Source: Flavobacterium agrisoli (GTDB lineage Bacteria; Bacteroidota; Bacteroidia; Flavobacteriales; Flavobacteriaceae). Taken from it: a stretch of 64,000 nucleotides of DNA. The stretch lies in the NCBI RefSeq assembly GCF_016522065.1, contig NZ_JAEHFV010000004.1:186001-250000 (forward strand), read 5' to 3'. Under the pieces are notes generated by a model that worked only from the letters and a program-made list of their open reading frames with translations, was not told the origin of the DNA and made no database searches. This document shows, piece by piece, positions 54,922 through 64,000 of this stretch; positions within the stretch are counted from its first letter, which is position 1; the number at the start of each line of letters is the position of its first letter. The translations under genes were made by a program, and so were the position numbers.

Positions 54922-55620
54922 ATGAACAAACAAATACAACTGCAAGATTTAGGGCAACAAGATTACAACTCAACTTGGGAATATCAAGAAGTACTTTTTA
55001 AAGACATCATCGACTTAAAAATTAAAAACAGGAGAGAGGAATTGGATTTGCCTACTCCGAATTATTTATTGTTCGTTGAGCACCCACACGTTTATACGCT
55101 TGGTAAAAGCGGCGATTTGGATAATTTATTGTTATCCGAAAAACAATTAGAAACTAAAGGTGCTACTTTTTATAAAATCAACCGAGGGGGAGATATTACG
55201 TATCACGGACCAGGTCAAATTGTAGGATACCCCATTTTAGATTTAGAAAATTTTTTTACCGACATACACAAATACCTCCGTTTTTTAGAAGAAGCGATTA
55301 TTATGACTCTTTCGGAATATGGCATCACTTCTGGTAGAAGCGAAGGCGAAACAGGCGTTTGGCTTGATGCTGGAACTCCATTTGCACGTAAAATTTGCGC
55401 TATGGGAGTGAGGGCTTCGCGCTGGGTAACGATGCACGGTTTAGCTTTAAATGTGAATACCGATTTGGGCTATTTTGATAATATAATTCCGTGTGGCATT
55501 CGCGGTAAAGCAGTAACCTCATTACATGTTGAACTCGGAGTTGAAAAAGTAGACGAAATGGAAGTTAAATCAAAGCTCATCAAACATTTGGCAAAATTGT
55601 TTGAGGCCGAAATGATTTAG
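54922..55620 (+). CDS. lipB: Octanoyltransferase LipB
   Basis: 232 residues from the ATG at 54922; another in-frame ATG at 54913 directly follows the previous stop. Motifs are the substrate loop [20 protein letters not shown], the catalytic Lys in [16 protein letters not shown] and the catalytic Cys in [11 protein letters not shown]. It transfers octanoyl groups from acyl carrier protein to lipoyl-dependent enzymes in the cytoplasm. It shares a transcript with the upstream lipoprotein gene but shows no functional link to it. lipA is not in the window. Confidence 0.95.
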   Translation: MNKQIQLQDLGQQDYNSTWEYQEVLFKDIIDLKIKNRREELDLPTPNYLLFVEHPHVYTLGKSGDLDNLLLSEKQLETKGATFYKINRGGDITYHGPGQIVGYPILDLENFFTDIHKYLRFLEEAIIMTLSEYGITSGRSEGETGVWLDAGTPFARKICAMGVRASRWVTMHGLALNVNTDLGYFDNIIPCGIRGKAVTSLHVELGVEKVDEMEVKSKLIKHLAKLFEAEMI

Positions 55621-55626
55621 TTGGTT

Positions 55627-56286
55627 TTAAATTTCTAATTTCAATTGTTCGGGCACTAAACGAAAACTCAAACGGTGGTATTTGGTTACCCCGTATTTTT
55701 CGATAGCTTCGCGATGTTCTTTCGTTGGATATCCTTTGTTTTTTTTCCAATTGTACATTGGAAATTCTTCGTGAATTTGATTCATATATTCATCCCGATA
55801 CGTTTTAGCTAAAACCGACGCGGCAGCAATACTTAGGTATTTAGAATCCCCTTTTACAATACTTTGATTTGGAATTGATTTTAATAATTCGATTTCGTAA
55901 TCCGAAAACTGTTTGCCAGCGGAATTTTTTAACCCCAATTTAGCATTGATATTTCGATTTCCATCGACTATTACAAATTCAGGTTTTGGATTCAGGTTTA
56001 AAATACACTCCTGCATCCCCTTCATCGAAGCGTTTAAAATATTGATTTCATCAATTTCTTGCGGTTCTAGATGTGTTACCGCAAAGGTTAAACACTCTTT
56101 CTCTATTATAGGACGCAATTTTTCTCGTATTTTTTCAGGAAGTTGTTTGCTATCATTTAGCAAAATATGGTTAAAATTACTCGGCAAAATCACTGCTGCT
56201 GCCGTTACAGGCCCAGCAAGGCAACCTCTTCCGGCCTCATCGGTCCCGCATTCTAAAGTATATTCTGAATAATTTTGTAAAAGCAT
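55627..56286 (-). CDS. rnhB: Ribonuclease HII
   Basis: 219 residues from the ATG at 56286, which matches the family start ([21 protein letters not shown]); an in-frame ATG at 56364 would add an unlikely hydrophobic leader. Active-site acids are Asp16 and Glu17 in the DEAGRG motif, the Asp of VIVDGNRNI and a further Asp in [17 protein letters not shown]. It removes RNA from DNA-RNA hybrids and single ribonucleotides from DNA. It converges on lipB with 6 nt between them. Confidence 0.95.
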   Translation of the reverse strand: MLLQNYSEYTLECGTDEAGRGCLAGPVTAAAVILPSNFNHILLNDSKQLPEKIREKLRPIIEKECLTFAVTHLEPQEIDEINILNASMKGMQECILNLNPKPEFVIVDGNRNINAKLGLKNSAGKQFSDYEIELLKSIPNQSIVKGDSKYLSIAAASVLAKTYRDEYMNQIHEEFPMYNWKKNKGYPTKEHREAIEKYGVTKYHRLSFRLVPEQLKLEI

Positions 56287-56478
56287 AATTTTTGTTTTGT
56301 TAAAGCGGTTTTTTTTAGAATAAAAAAAAATGAAAAAAATAAAATGAAGGGCAAAAATAAGCAATTTGATATTTTTACGCCTTTGTTAAGCAAAAGTTAA
56401 ATAAATTTAATTTTAGTGTTGCTTTGTTAAGAATTAATTATGATTTTTGAAGCATTACTAATTCAAATTTAAATTAAT

Positions 56479-59400
56479 ATGAGATTAAAATTCAAGTGGA
56501 TTTTTTCATTGTTAGTGGCATTGTCATTGCAATTGGTTTCCGCACAAGAAAAAATGATTAAAGGTGTGGTTTCCGATGAAACAGGGCCGATTCCTGGCGT
56601 AAATGTTATTGTTAAAGGGACAAAAATAAGTTCGCAAACTGATTTTGATGGTACTTATACTATTAATGCTAAACAGGGCGAAACTTTAGTTTTTTCTTAT
56701 GTTGGGAAAAACAATTTATCAATGGTTGTTGGTTCGTCTAGTACGATTAATGTACAACTAACTTCTGATTCTAATGAAATGGATGAGGTTGTAGTGGTTG
56801 CCTATGGAAAAACTACTAAATCAGCAAATACAGGTTCAGTGGCTTCAATTAGTTCGGAAAAATTGCAGGATAGAGCTTTAACAAATGTGTTGTCTGGTTT
56901 AGACGGAGCAACTTCTGGGGTACAAATTCAAACATCATCCGGTCAACCTGGATCTGCCCCTTCAGTGAGAATTAGAGGATTTAGTTCTATAAATGGATCT
57001 AATACTCCATTGTATATTGTAGATGGGGTACCTTATACAGGAGATATATCTGCAATTAATAGTGCTGATGTTGAGAGTATGAGTATTTTGAAAGATGCCG
57101 CTTCAACATCATTATATGGTTCTAAAGCCGCCAATGGTGTAGTAATTATTACAACTAAAATTGGTAAATCTGAAGTACCTAAGTTTACCTTAAATGTAAG
57201 TCAGGGTTTATCAAGTAGATCTATTCCTGAATATAGTAGAGTCAATGCTTCACAGTATTATCCTTTAGAGTGGGAAGCTATTCGTAATAGTAGACCAATG
57301 GGAACTCAGGCTCAATTAGACGCTGCTAATTTATATGCCACCAATAACGTTGCTACATTATTAGTAGTTAATCCTTTTAATGTTCAAAACAATCAGATTG
57401 TTGGGGTTGATGGTAAATTAAATCCTAATGCGGAACTTTTGTATGCGGATGATTTAGACTGGGAAAAACAATTGTCAAGAACTGGAATAAGAAGAAGTTC
57501 TGATTTTTCTTATCAAGGCAGAAGTGAAACTTCAAATTATTTTGTTTCGATAAGTAATTTGAAAGATGAAGGTGTTATTCAAAATTCTGATTATGAAAGA
57601 ACAACAGCGAGAGTTAATATAAATTCTAAATTTAAAGAATGGTTTCGAACAGGATTGAATTTATCTGGAGCATTATCTGATTCTAATCAAGCAGTAAATG
57701 GAGTTGATAACACAAGTTCTTTTAATAATCCATTTAGAACTATTCGTTATATGGGACCTATATATCCGGTTTTCGATCATAATGCTGATGGTAGTTTTAT
57801 GTTAGATGGTGCTGGTGAAAAAATATATTCAACTGTTAGAGGGGCTCAAGCATCTACAGGTAGAAATATTGTTTATGAAACTTTAAATAATAAAGATATT
57901 GATAAAACTATTGTTTTATCTGCAAGAACTTTTGCAGAATTTAAGTTGTTAAAAGATATTAAATTTACAGCAAATTATGCAATTGATAAGACCTCAATAA
58001 ATAACTCTACTTACACTAATAAATTAATTGGTGATGCAGCAGGTATAGGAGGAGCATCAAAAAGTGATTACGTATATACAGGTGTGACTTTTAATCAACT
58101 TCTTGAATATGAAAAAGCATTTGGAAGTCATAATTTGTCAGTTCTGGCTGGTCATGAAAGTTTTGATTATGAAACAACATATCTAACAGGTACAAAAAGA
58201 GGTCAGGTAGTTAATGATAATACTGAATTTATAAATTTTGTAACAGTTACTAATTTAGATTCGTATTCAAGAAATTATTCAACAGAATCGTATTTCTCTA
58301 GATTAGGTTATGATTATGAAGGCAAATATATTTTATCGGCATCGTTCCGTAGAGATGGTTCTTCAAAATTTGCTAAAGAAAATAGATGGGGAAATTTCTG
58401 GTCAGTAGGTGCTGCTTGGAATATTTCAAAAGAGTCATTTTTATCAAGCAGTTCTTGGTTAAATGATTTAAAATTACGTGGGTCTTTTGGGGAAGTGGGT
58501 AATGATTCTCATACAAGTAATTCTGGACTTAGTTATTATGTTTATCAACCAACTTATTCATTAGGTTATGATAATGGATCTGAGGGTGGTATTGTTGCAA
58601 ATGGTATTGGAGCACCTAATTTGAAATGGGAAAAAAATACTCAAGCCGATTTAGCTCTGGAATTTTCAACTTTTAGTAATAGATTTAGTGGAACTGTTGA
58701 ATACTACAATAGAAAAACAGACGGTTTGATTTTTAATGTGCCAAATCCTTTGTCGCTAGGATTGGATAATAGAGTTGAAAATATTGGGTCCATGGAAAAT
58801 GATGGTATTGAAGTTTCTCTTAATGCTATGTTTGTTAAAACCAAAGATTTCTCATGGGATTTTAATGTTAATGCTTCTACTATTAATAATAAAATTACTT
58901 CATTACCTCAGGAAGAAATTATTAATGGTTCTAAAAAGTTAAAAGTAGGAAGTTCGATGTATGATTATTGGTTGAGAGACTGGTATGGTGTTGATCCAAC
59001 AGATGGATACATATTATATGTTTCAGATCCTAGTTTAATTGTTGCAAATGATGCTGAGCAGAGAGTTGTAAATGGCGTAAATGTTACAACAAATCATACT
59101 AAAGCTTTGTATCATTACGCAGGTTCTTCTTTACCTGATTTGTATGGTAGCTTTACTAATACATTCAAATATGCTGGGTTAGAATTAAGTGTGATGTTTA
59201 CTTATCAGTTAGGTGGATTAACATATGATACTAACTATGCTTCTTTAATGCACTCTGGTAATCAATATGGATCAGCATTGAGTACAGATATTTTAAACAG
59301 ATGGCAAAATCCAGGAGATATTACTGATGTGCCAAGATTAGATGTGAATAGAGAAACTCAAAATTCTGCTGCTTCTGATAGATGGTTGATTGATTCAGAT

Positions 59401-59619
59401 TATTTATCTTTTAGACAAGCAAATTTAGCGTATAATTTACCAAATAATTTGACAGATAAATTAGGAATTAATAGTATGAGATTTTTTGTTAATGGGGAAA
59501 ATTTAATTCTTTTTACCAAGAAAAAAGGAATGGATCCAACTCAAAATTTTAATGGAACTACTCAAAACAGATTTTCTCCTTCAAGAGTAATTTCATTAGG
59601 ACTTAATTTAAACTTTTAA
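56479..59619 (+). CDS. SusC/RagA-family TonB-linked outer-membrane protein
   Basis: 1046 residues. Signal peptide to about SAQ (21-23), CarboxypepD_reg-like domain (about 25-95, KGVVSDETGPIPGVNVIVKG), TonB-box-like DEVVVVAYG (about 101-109), plug (about 115-230, IRGFSSINGSNTPLYIVDGV) and a long barrel ending SRVISLGLNLNF. It would form the pump half of a nutrient importer with the SusD protein encoded 10 nt downstream. No glycoside hydrolase, peptidase or regulator gene lies beside it, so the substrate is unknown. Arg codons are mostly AGA, more so than in neighbouring genes. Confidence 0.93.
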   Translation: MRLKFKWIFSLLVALSLQLVSAQEKMIKGVVSDETGPIPGVNVIVKGTKISSQTDFDGTYTINAKQGETLVFSYVGKNNLSMVVGSSSTINVQLTSDSNEMDEVVVVAYGKTTKSANTGSVASISSEKLQDRALTNVLSGLDGATSGVQIQTSSGQPGSAPSVRIRGFSSINGSNTPLYIVDGVPYTGDISAINSADVESMSILKDAASTSLYGSKAANGVVIITTKIGKSEVPKFTLNVSQGLSSRSIPEYSRVNASQYYPLEWEAIRNSRPMGTQAQLDAANLYATNNVATLLVVNPFNVQNNQIVGVDGKLNPNAELLYADDLDWEKQLSRTGIRRSSDFSYQGRSETSNYFVSISNLKDEGVIQNSDYERTTARVNINSKFKEWFRTGLNLSGALSDSNQAVNGVDNTSSFNNPFRTIRYMGPIYPVFDHNADGSFMLDGAGEKIYSTVRGAQASTGRNIVYETLNNKDIDKTIVLSARTFAEFKLLKDIKFTANYAIDKTSINNSTYTNKLIGDAAGIGGASKSDYVYTGVTFNQLLEYEKAFGSHNLSVLAGHESFDYETTYLTGTKRGQVVNDNTEFINFVTVTNLDSYSRNYSTESYFSRLGYDYEGKYILSASFRRDGSSKFAKENRWGNFWSVGAAWNISKESFLSSSSWLNDLKLRGSFGEVGNDSHTSNSGLSYYVYQPTYSLGYDNGSEGGIVANGIGAPNLKWEKNTQADLALEFSTFSNRFSGTVEYYNRKTDGLIFNVPNPLSLGLDNRVENIGSMENDGIEVSLNAMFVKTKDFSWDFNVNASTINNKITSLPQEEIINGSKKLKVGSSMYDYWLRDWYGVDPTDGYILYVSDPSLIVANDAEQRVVNGVNVTTNHTKALYHYAGSSLPDLYGSFTNTFKYAGLELSVMFTYQLGGLTYDTNYASLMHSGNQYGSALSTDILNRWQNPGDITDVPRLDVNRETQNSAASDRWLIDSDYLSFRQANLAYNLPNNLTDKLGINSMRFFVNGENLILFTKKKGMDPTQNFNGTTQNRFSPSRVISLGLNLNF

Positions 59620-59629
59620 TTAAAATATT

Positions 59630-61099
59630 ATGAAAATTAATTATAAAAAATATTTATTAGCAGTAGGTTCTATACTGTTATTAGGATCATGCTCAAATGA
59701 TTTTTTAGACCATACACCAACTGAGTTTATTTCAGAGGATGCTGCTACTGCCGATACGGATGCTCTTTATCTGGCCATAAATGGTATTCACCGTTCTATG
59801 TATATTAGATATGAGAATCAAGGAGAAACAGGGGTTGGAGGAGTTATGCAACAAATGGATATTGCAGGAGAAGATTTGGTTTATACCGCATCAAACGGGT
59901 GGTATGGAACTGTTTACAATTGGACAGCACCTTCAAATGATAATTCACAAGAGATAAGATTCCCTTATAGGACTTTTTATCAAATAATTAGAAATGCAAA
60001 CGCTATAATAAATAATGCGGATGCAGCCTCAGGACCTCAGGAAGATAAAAATATTACTAAAGGTCAAGCGCTTTTGTATCGTGCGTTTTCTCATTATCAG
60101 TTGGTGCAAATTTATGCAAAGAGATATGTGAATGGAGTTTCCAATAGTCAAGATGGAATTCCTTTGATTTTAAACACAGTTGACATTGTTGGGAGATCGT
60201 CTGTTGAAGATGTTTATTCGCAAATAAATGCTGATATTGATGAGGCAATTGTATTACTGGCAGGTTATAAGAAGCCTAATAATTCACATTTAGATTTACC
60301 CGTAGCGTATGGATTAAAAGCTCGTGTTAATTTAACACAAGGAAATTGGGCTATAGCTGCAGATAATGCTGCTAAAGCTAGAGTAGGAAAAAGTTTAATG
60401 TCAATTGCGCAGTATACGGCTGGTTTTAATGATTATACTAATCCCGAATGGATGTGGGGAAGTGATGTAGTAGAAGTTCAAACAGCTTATTTTGCAAATT
60501 TTGGAGCTTATATGTCTCGTAATTTCAGTTCAACTGTTATTCGTGCTTGTCCTAAAGCAATTAATAGTAAATTATATAACCAAATACCAACAACTGATGT
60601 TCGTGCTGCTATTTTTAGTAAAACGGGAGAACATCCTGGTATAACTTTGGATCCTGCTGCAAAAAAATTTCCTTACACGAGTCAAAAGTTTTTATCAGTA
60701 AGTACTGCGGATAGTCGTTGTGATATTCCTTATATGCGTATTGCTGAAATGTATTTGATTGAAGCAGAAGCAAAAGCTAGGCTTGGTGCTGCTGATGCTG
60801 CAAAGATTTTGTTTGATTTAGTTCAGAAAAGAAACCCAGCCTATGTTTTATCAACTAGTACCGGTCAAACATTAATTGACGAAATTTTGTTTCAAAGAAG
60901 GATTGAGTTGTGGGGAGAAGGATTTAGATTTTTCGACTTAAAAAGAACTAACGCTACTTTAGATAGAACAGGAGCAAATCACAATAGTACATTAGTGGGA
61001 GGTGTATTAACAGTTCCCCCTACCGATAAAAGATGGCAATGGCTTATACCTCGCGCAGAAATTAATGCAAATCCACTTATTAAACAAAATGAGTTGTAA
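59630..61099 (+). CDS. SusD/RagB-family nutrient-binding lipoprotein
   Basis: 489 residues. Lipobox LLGSC (Cys21). Helical TPR-like N-terminal SusD fold (FRTFYQIIRNANAIINNAD, GQALLYRAFSHYQLVQIYAKRY) and a C-terminal part with LFQRRIELWGEGFRFFDLKR-type sequence, both hallmarks of the family. It acts as the lid of the SusC barrel on the cell surface. A terminator follows, so susC-susD form a two-gene unit. Confidence 0.93.
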   Translation: MKINYKKYLLAVGSILLLGSCSNDFLDHTPTEFISEDAATADTDALYLAINGIHRSMYIRYENQGETGVGGVMQQMDIAGEDLVYTASNGWYGTVYNWTAPSNDNSQEIRFPYRTFYQIIRNANAIINNADAASGPQEDKNITKGQALLYRAFSHYQLVQIYAKRYVNGVSNSQDGIPLILNTVDIVGRSSVEDVYSQINADIDEAIVLLAGYKKPNNSHLDLPVAYGLKARVNLTQGNWAIAADNAAKARVGKSLMSIAQYTAGFNDYTNPEWMWGSDVVEVQTAYFANFGAYMSRNFSSTVIRACPKAINSKLYNQIPTTDVRAAIFSKTGEHPGITLDPAAKKFPYTSQKFLSVSTADSRCDIPYMRIAEMYLIEAEAKARLGAADAAKILFDLVQKRNPAYVLSTSTGQTLIDEILFQRRIELWGEGFRFFDLKRTNATLDRTGANHNSTLVGGVLTVPPTDKRWQWLIPRAEINANPLIKQNEL

Positions 61100-61132
61100 T
61101 CATTTCATATTTTACAATTAGTATATTTTCTA

Positions 61133-61165
61133 AAATAGGCTGTCTATAATGACAGCCTATTTATT
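61133..61165 (+). terminator. Terminator after the susD-like gene
   Basis: A perfect 12-bp stem (61133-61144 with 61151-61162), loop TATAAT, then an A/T-rich stretch. Confidence 0.8.
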
Positions 61166-61222
61166 TTACAAGCCATAACCGAACAATCGCTTTGTTTTTT
61201 CGTAAATGTATTTTTATCTTTT

Positions 61223-61230
61223 TACATTTG
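61223..61230 (+). promoter_or_regulatory. Candidate -7 box TACATTTG before the porin gene
   Basis: An exact TAnnTTTG 19 nt before the ATG; no TTG at normal spacing. Confidence 0.4.
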
Positions 61231-61249
61231 CAGGATATATTTATCATTT

Positions 61250-63238
61250 ATGAGGCATCTAACTAGAATTCTCTTTTTTTTATTTTTAGGCTTGTTTACT
61301 TCGGTGGTTTGCTCACAAGAGAAACCGAATTCAAATTTTGATATGCGTGATACCCATAAATCCATTTATGATACCGTAAAAAAAGCAGAATCTAAAATTG
61401 CAAAAATTGATCAATATCAAATTTATACGTTAGAACACGATACTATTATTGCAGATACTTCTTTGACCATTCAAAAATTATACAAACAAAATTACCTTCG
61501 AAAAGATACTTTTGGTTTATTACCATTTGCCAATATTGGGCAAACATACAATACCTTAAATTATGGTTTAACTAGTTTTGATCCCTATCCCGAGTTTGGT
61601 TTTAAGGCCAAACATTTTAATTTCTTAGAGGCTAATCAAATTCAATATTACAAAGTAGCCACACCTTTTACCGAACTTTTTTTTAATACTTCAATAGGAA
61701 AAGGTCAAAATGTTGATTCTTTTTTAACCTTAAATACATCCGAAAACCTCAATTTTTCTATTGCTTATCGCGGTTTACGTTCCGAAGGGAAATACATTAA
61801 TTCGTTAACGAGTACAGGAAACTTCAGATTTACGGCAAGTTATCAAACAAAAAATAAAAGGTATATTCTGAATTATCACATGACCTATCAGGATATATTG
61901 AATGAAGAAAACGGCGGTATCACAACTCCCGAAAATTTTGAAAGTGACGATCCCGATTACAATAACCGCCAAAGGTTACAGGTTTATTTAACAGATGCGC
62001 GCTCTTTTTTAAAAGGAAGACGTTTTTTTATCGATCATGCTTTCCGAGTAAATAGAGAATCGGCCAATAATAACCTTTTTGTAACCCACCAGTTTAATTA
62101 CGAAAATAAAGATTTTGAATATACACAACCTACCGTTGTTTCTACTGTAGGAACTACTCAAGTGCTACGTTTTGGAGAACCGTATGTGTATAGTAATATC
62201 AACGATCAAACGCATTTCAATAAATTGTACAATAAGTTTGGTTTGGCTTATGAAAACGTATTGTTGGGTAAGTTTTATTTTTATGTAGATGATTTCAGAA
62301 GTAATTATTATTACAATCGCGTTATAATTAATACCGACCCAGTTACAGGAGTACAAGATATTATTCCGAGTAATATGAGTCAAAATATCAATAATTTGGG
62401 TGGACAATACGAATATCAAAAAGACCGATGGAAAGGCCGTTTTTTATATTCACGATCCATTACCAATCAATCGCTTTCTAATTTAGATGCTTTTGTTAAT
62501 TATCATGTAAACGATAAAATTCAGTTAGAAGCGCAATATCAAAATATTAATAAACTTCCGAATTTTAATTATAATTTGTTTCAAAGTAGTTTTTTGGAGT
62601 ACAATTGGTCTAATAATTTTAAGAATGAAAAAATCAATTCCCTGCAAGTTTCCGTATTAAATCCGTGGTTGAGTTTATCAGCACAATACACAATTTTAAA
62701 CGATCATTTGTATTTTTTTGATGCCGCTACCGATGAAGAAAAAGCCAATTATACCCAAATTATAAAACCTGCACAATACAATAATGCCATTAATTATCTT
62801 TCGGTAAAAGCGGCAAAAGAATTTGTTTTAGGTCATTTTGCGCTTGATAATAACGTTTTATATCAAAATGTTCAACAAACAGATTTGGTTTTGAATGTTC
62901 CCGAATTTGTTACGCGAAATACATTTTATTATACCAATTACCTCTTTAAAAAAGCACTTTATTTACAAACTGGAATTACCTTTAATTATTTTACGAGTTA
63001 TTTCGGTAACAATTACAATCCTGTATTGGGCGAGTTTTTTGTGCAACAGGATAAAAAAATTGGTAATTATACCAACTTTGATTTTTTCATCAATGCCCGA
63101 ATTCGTCAAACGCGATTATTCTTTAAGATCGAACATTTTGATGCCGCTTTAGGTGCAAACAACTATTATTCGGCACCCGATAATCCGTATCGTGATCTAA
63201 CCATTCGTTTTGGTTTGGTTTGGAATTTCTTTCAATAA
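61250..63238 (+). CDS. Putative outer-membrane porin (Bacteroidota type)
   Basis: 662 residues. Signal peptide to about residue 23 (TSVVCSQ). The rest is a beta-barrel pattern rich in aromatic residues and Asn, with TYNTLNYGLTSFDPYPEFGFKA near residue 100 and the end RFGLVWNFFQ, a typical barrel-terminal strand. It matches the putative porin family common in Flavobacteria. No TonB plug is present. The substrate is unknown. Confidence 0.82.
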   Translation: MRHLTRILFFLFLGLFTSVVCSQEKPNSNFDMRDTHKSIYDTVKKAESKIAKIDQYQIYTLEHDTIIADTSLTIQKLYKQNYLRKDTFGLLPFANIGQTYNTLNYGLTSFDPYPEFGFKAKHFNFLEANQIQYYKVATPFTELFFNTSIGKGQNVDSFLTLNTSENLNFSIAYRGLRSEGKYINSLTSTGNFRFTASYQTKNKRYILNYHMTYQDILNEENGGITTPENFESDDPDYNNRQRLQVYLTDARSFLKGRRFFIDHAFRVNRESANNNLFVTHQFNYENKDFEYTQPTVVSTVGTTQVLRFGEPYVYSNINDQTHFNKLYNKFGLAYENVLLGKFYFYVDDFRSNYYYNRVIINTDPVTGVQDIIPSNMSQNINNLGGQYEYQKDRWKGRFLYSRSITNQSLSNLDAFVNYHVNDKIQLEAQYQNINKLPNFNYNLFQSSFLEYNWSNNFKNEKINSLQVSVLNPWLSLSAQYTILNDHLYFFDAATDEEKANYTQIIKPAQYNNAINYLSVKAAKEFVLGHFALDNNVLYQNVQQTDLVLNVPEFVTRNTFYYTNYLFKKALYLQTGITFNYFTSYFGNNYNPVLGEFFVQQDKKIGNYTNFDFFINARIRQTRLFFKIEHFDAALGANNYYSAPDNPYRDLTIRFGLVWNFFQ

Positions 63239-63302
63239 TAATTTTTATGTAAGTTTTTTCTTTATTTTTATTTTAAGATTTGCTTTTTAATCGGAAATAA
63301 AT

Positions 63303-64000
63303 ATGAGAGAAGATTTTTTGCACTACGTTTGGCGGTTTAAAAAAATGGATGTTTTACAACTGCAAACATCCAAAAATGAGCCTATTGTTATAGTGAATTC
63401 CGGTGAGTATTTAGAACTTTCTGGCCCCGATTTTTTTAATGCCCAACTCATTATTGGCAATCAAAAATGGGCTGGAAACATTGAAATTCATGTAAAATCA
63501 TCCGATTGGTATTCGCACAATCACGAACTCGATTCGGCTTACGAAAATGTTATTTTGCATGTGGTATGGGAACATGATACGGACGTGTTTAGAAAAGACA
63601 ATTCCGAAATTCCTACGCTCGAATTAAAGCATTATGTTGAGTCAAATGTATTGGAGAATTATAATTATTTAAATCAATCTAAAAAATGGATTTATTGTGA
63701 AAATCAAATAAATCAGGTGTCTGATTTTGTATTTCAAAATTGGAAGGAACGACTGTTTTTAGAAAGGTTAGAGAAAAAATCTGATTTTATTGTAAAATTA
63801 CTTCAAGCTTCTCATAATGATTGGGAAGCGGTGTTGTTTTTTCTTTTATCCAAAAATTTTGGTTTGAACATCAACGGTGATGCTTTTTTAAAAATGGCAC
63901 AATCCTTAACTTTTGATTTGGTTAGAAAAGAAGCTTTTGAACTCGAAAATTTAGAAGCTTTGTTTTTTGGTCAGTTACAGCTGCTAGCCGAAAATAAAGA
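63303..64000 (+). CDS. DUF2851 family protein (3' end outside window)
   Basis: The frame opens at the ATG 63303 and stays open to the right edge (232 codons). The start REDFLHYVWRFKKMDVLQLQ, then LSGPDFFNAQLIIGNQKWAG and EIHVKSSDWYSHNH, are typical of DUF2851. Full-length members are about 420 residues, so about half is seen here. No signal peptide. The function is unknown. Confidence 0.88.
   Translation, partial: MREDFLHYVWRFKKMDVLQLQTSKNEPIVIVNSGEYLELSGPDFFNAQLIIGNQKWAGNIEIHVKSSDWYSHNHELDSAYENVILHVVWEHDTDVFRKDNSEIPTLELKHYVESNVLENYNYLNQSKKWIYCENQINQVSDFVFQNWKERLFLERLEKKSDFIVKLLQASHNDWEAVLFFLLSKNFGLNINGDAFLKMAQSLTFDLVRKEAFELENLEALFFGQLQLLAENK

Noticed and set aside
56479-63238. Horizontally transferred island at the SusC/SusD/porin region
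   Set aside because: No tRNA border, integrase, direct repeats or transposase; the codon difference alone may reflect expression level.

Overview
The window is low-GC chromosomal DNA from a Bacteroidota bacterium, most likely Flavobacterium or a close relative. The evidence is the type IX secretion/gliding genes gldM and gldN at the left edge, a SusC/SusD pair, a TamB/lipidated-TamL pair, GSCFA, DUF4230, DUF2851 and putative-porin families, tRNAs without encoded CCA, and promoters of the flavobacterial form TTG-N17-23-TAnnTTTG. I see no prophage, insertion sequence, CRISPR array or rRNA.

Layout. 1-2183: gldM (5' end missing) and gldN with a terminator. 2191-8714: mixed metabolic and membrane genes (FAD oxidoreductase, DUF983, ABC-F ATPase, App1-like phosphatase, lipid kinase, GNAT-like protein). 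8808-9297: a DUF1761 gene broken by one base. 9464-12288: secreted leucine-rich-repeat protein, small unknown protein, aldehyde dehydrogenase. 12330-12509: two tandem initiator tRNA genes. 12626-15582: the ribosome-assembly GTPases era and der, with a small membrane protein between them. 15632-18882: TonB receptor behind an Rrf2 regulator. 18952-22333: M23 peptidase, MerR, LemA and two TPM-domain proteins on the minus strand. 22564-35161: alaS, a secreted protein, GSCFA, DUF4230, then tamB-tamL. 35243-36745: flavin monooxygenase and a Spy-like protein.

36869-42732 is the most interesting region and reads as a copper acquisition/handling locus. It holds an OprC/NosA-like TonB receptor with CxxxM and HxM motifs, a lipoprotein with YtkA-like domains, MbnP and its di-haem partner MbnH, and two small exported proteins that share a C-x9-C-x3-C-H motif I do not recognise as a named family. 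A terminator hairpin lies between mbnP and mbnH. A Spy/CpxP-like gene is divergent from the locus.

43138-50341 is a nitrate operon: NarK-type transporter, membrane cytochrome b-like protein, Nas/Nap-type molybdenum subunit, four-cluster ferredoxin, Tat-targeted Rieske protein and a small membrane protein, followed 15 nt later by a D-lactate-dehydrogenase-like gene. Its 405-nt upstream region carries a dyad and a terminator-like hairpin just before the first start codon. 50568-56286: an LVIVD lipoprotein, lysS, another lipoprotein, lipB and rnhB. 56479-63238: a SusC/SusD pair and a putative porin. A DUF2851 gene runs off the right edge.

All functional calls come from reading the sequence and recalling family features; no database search was run.
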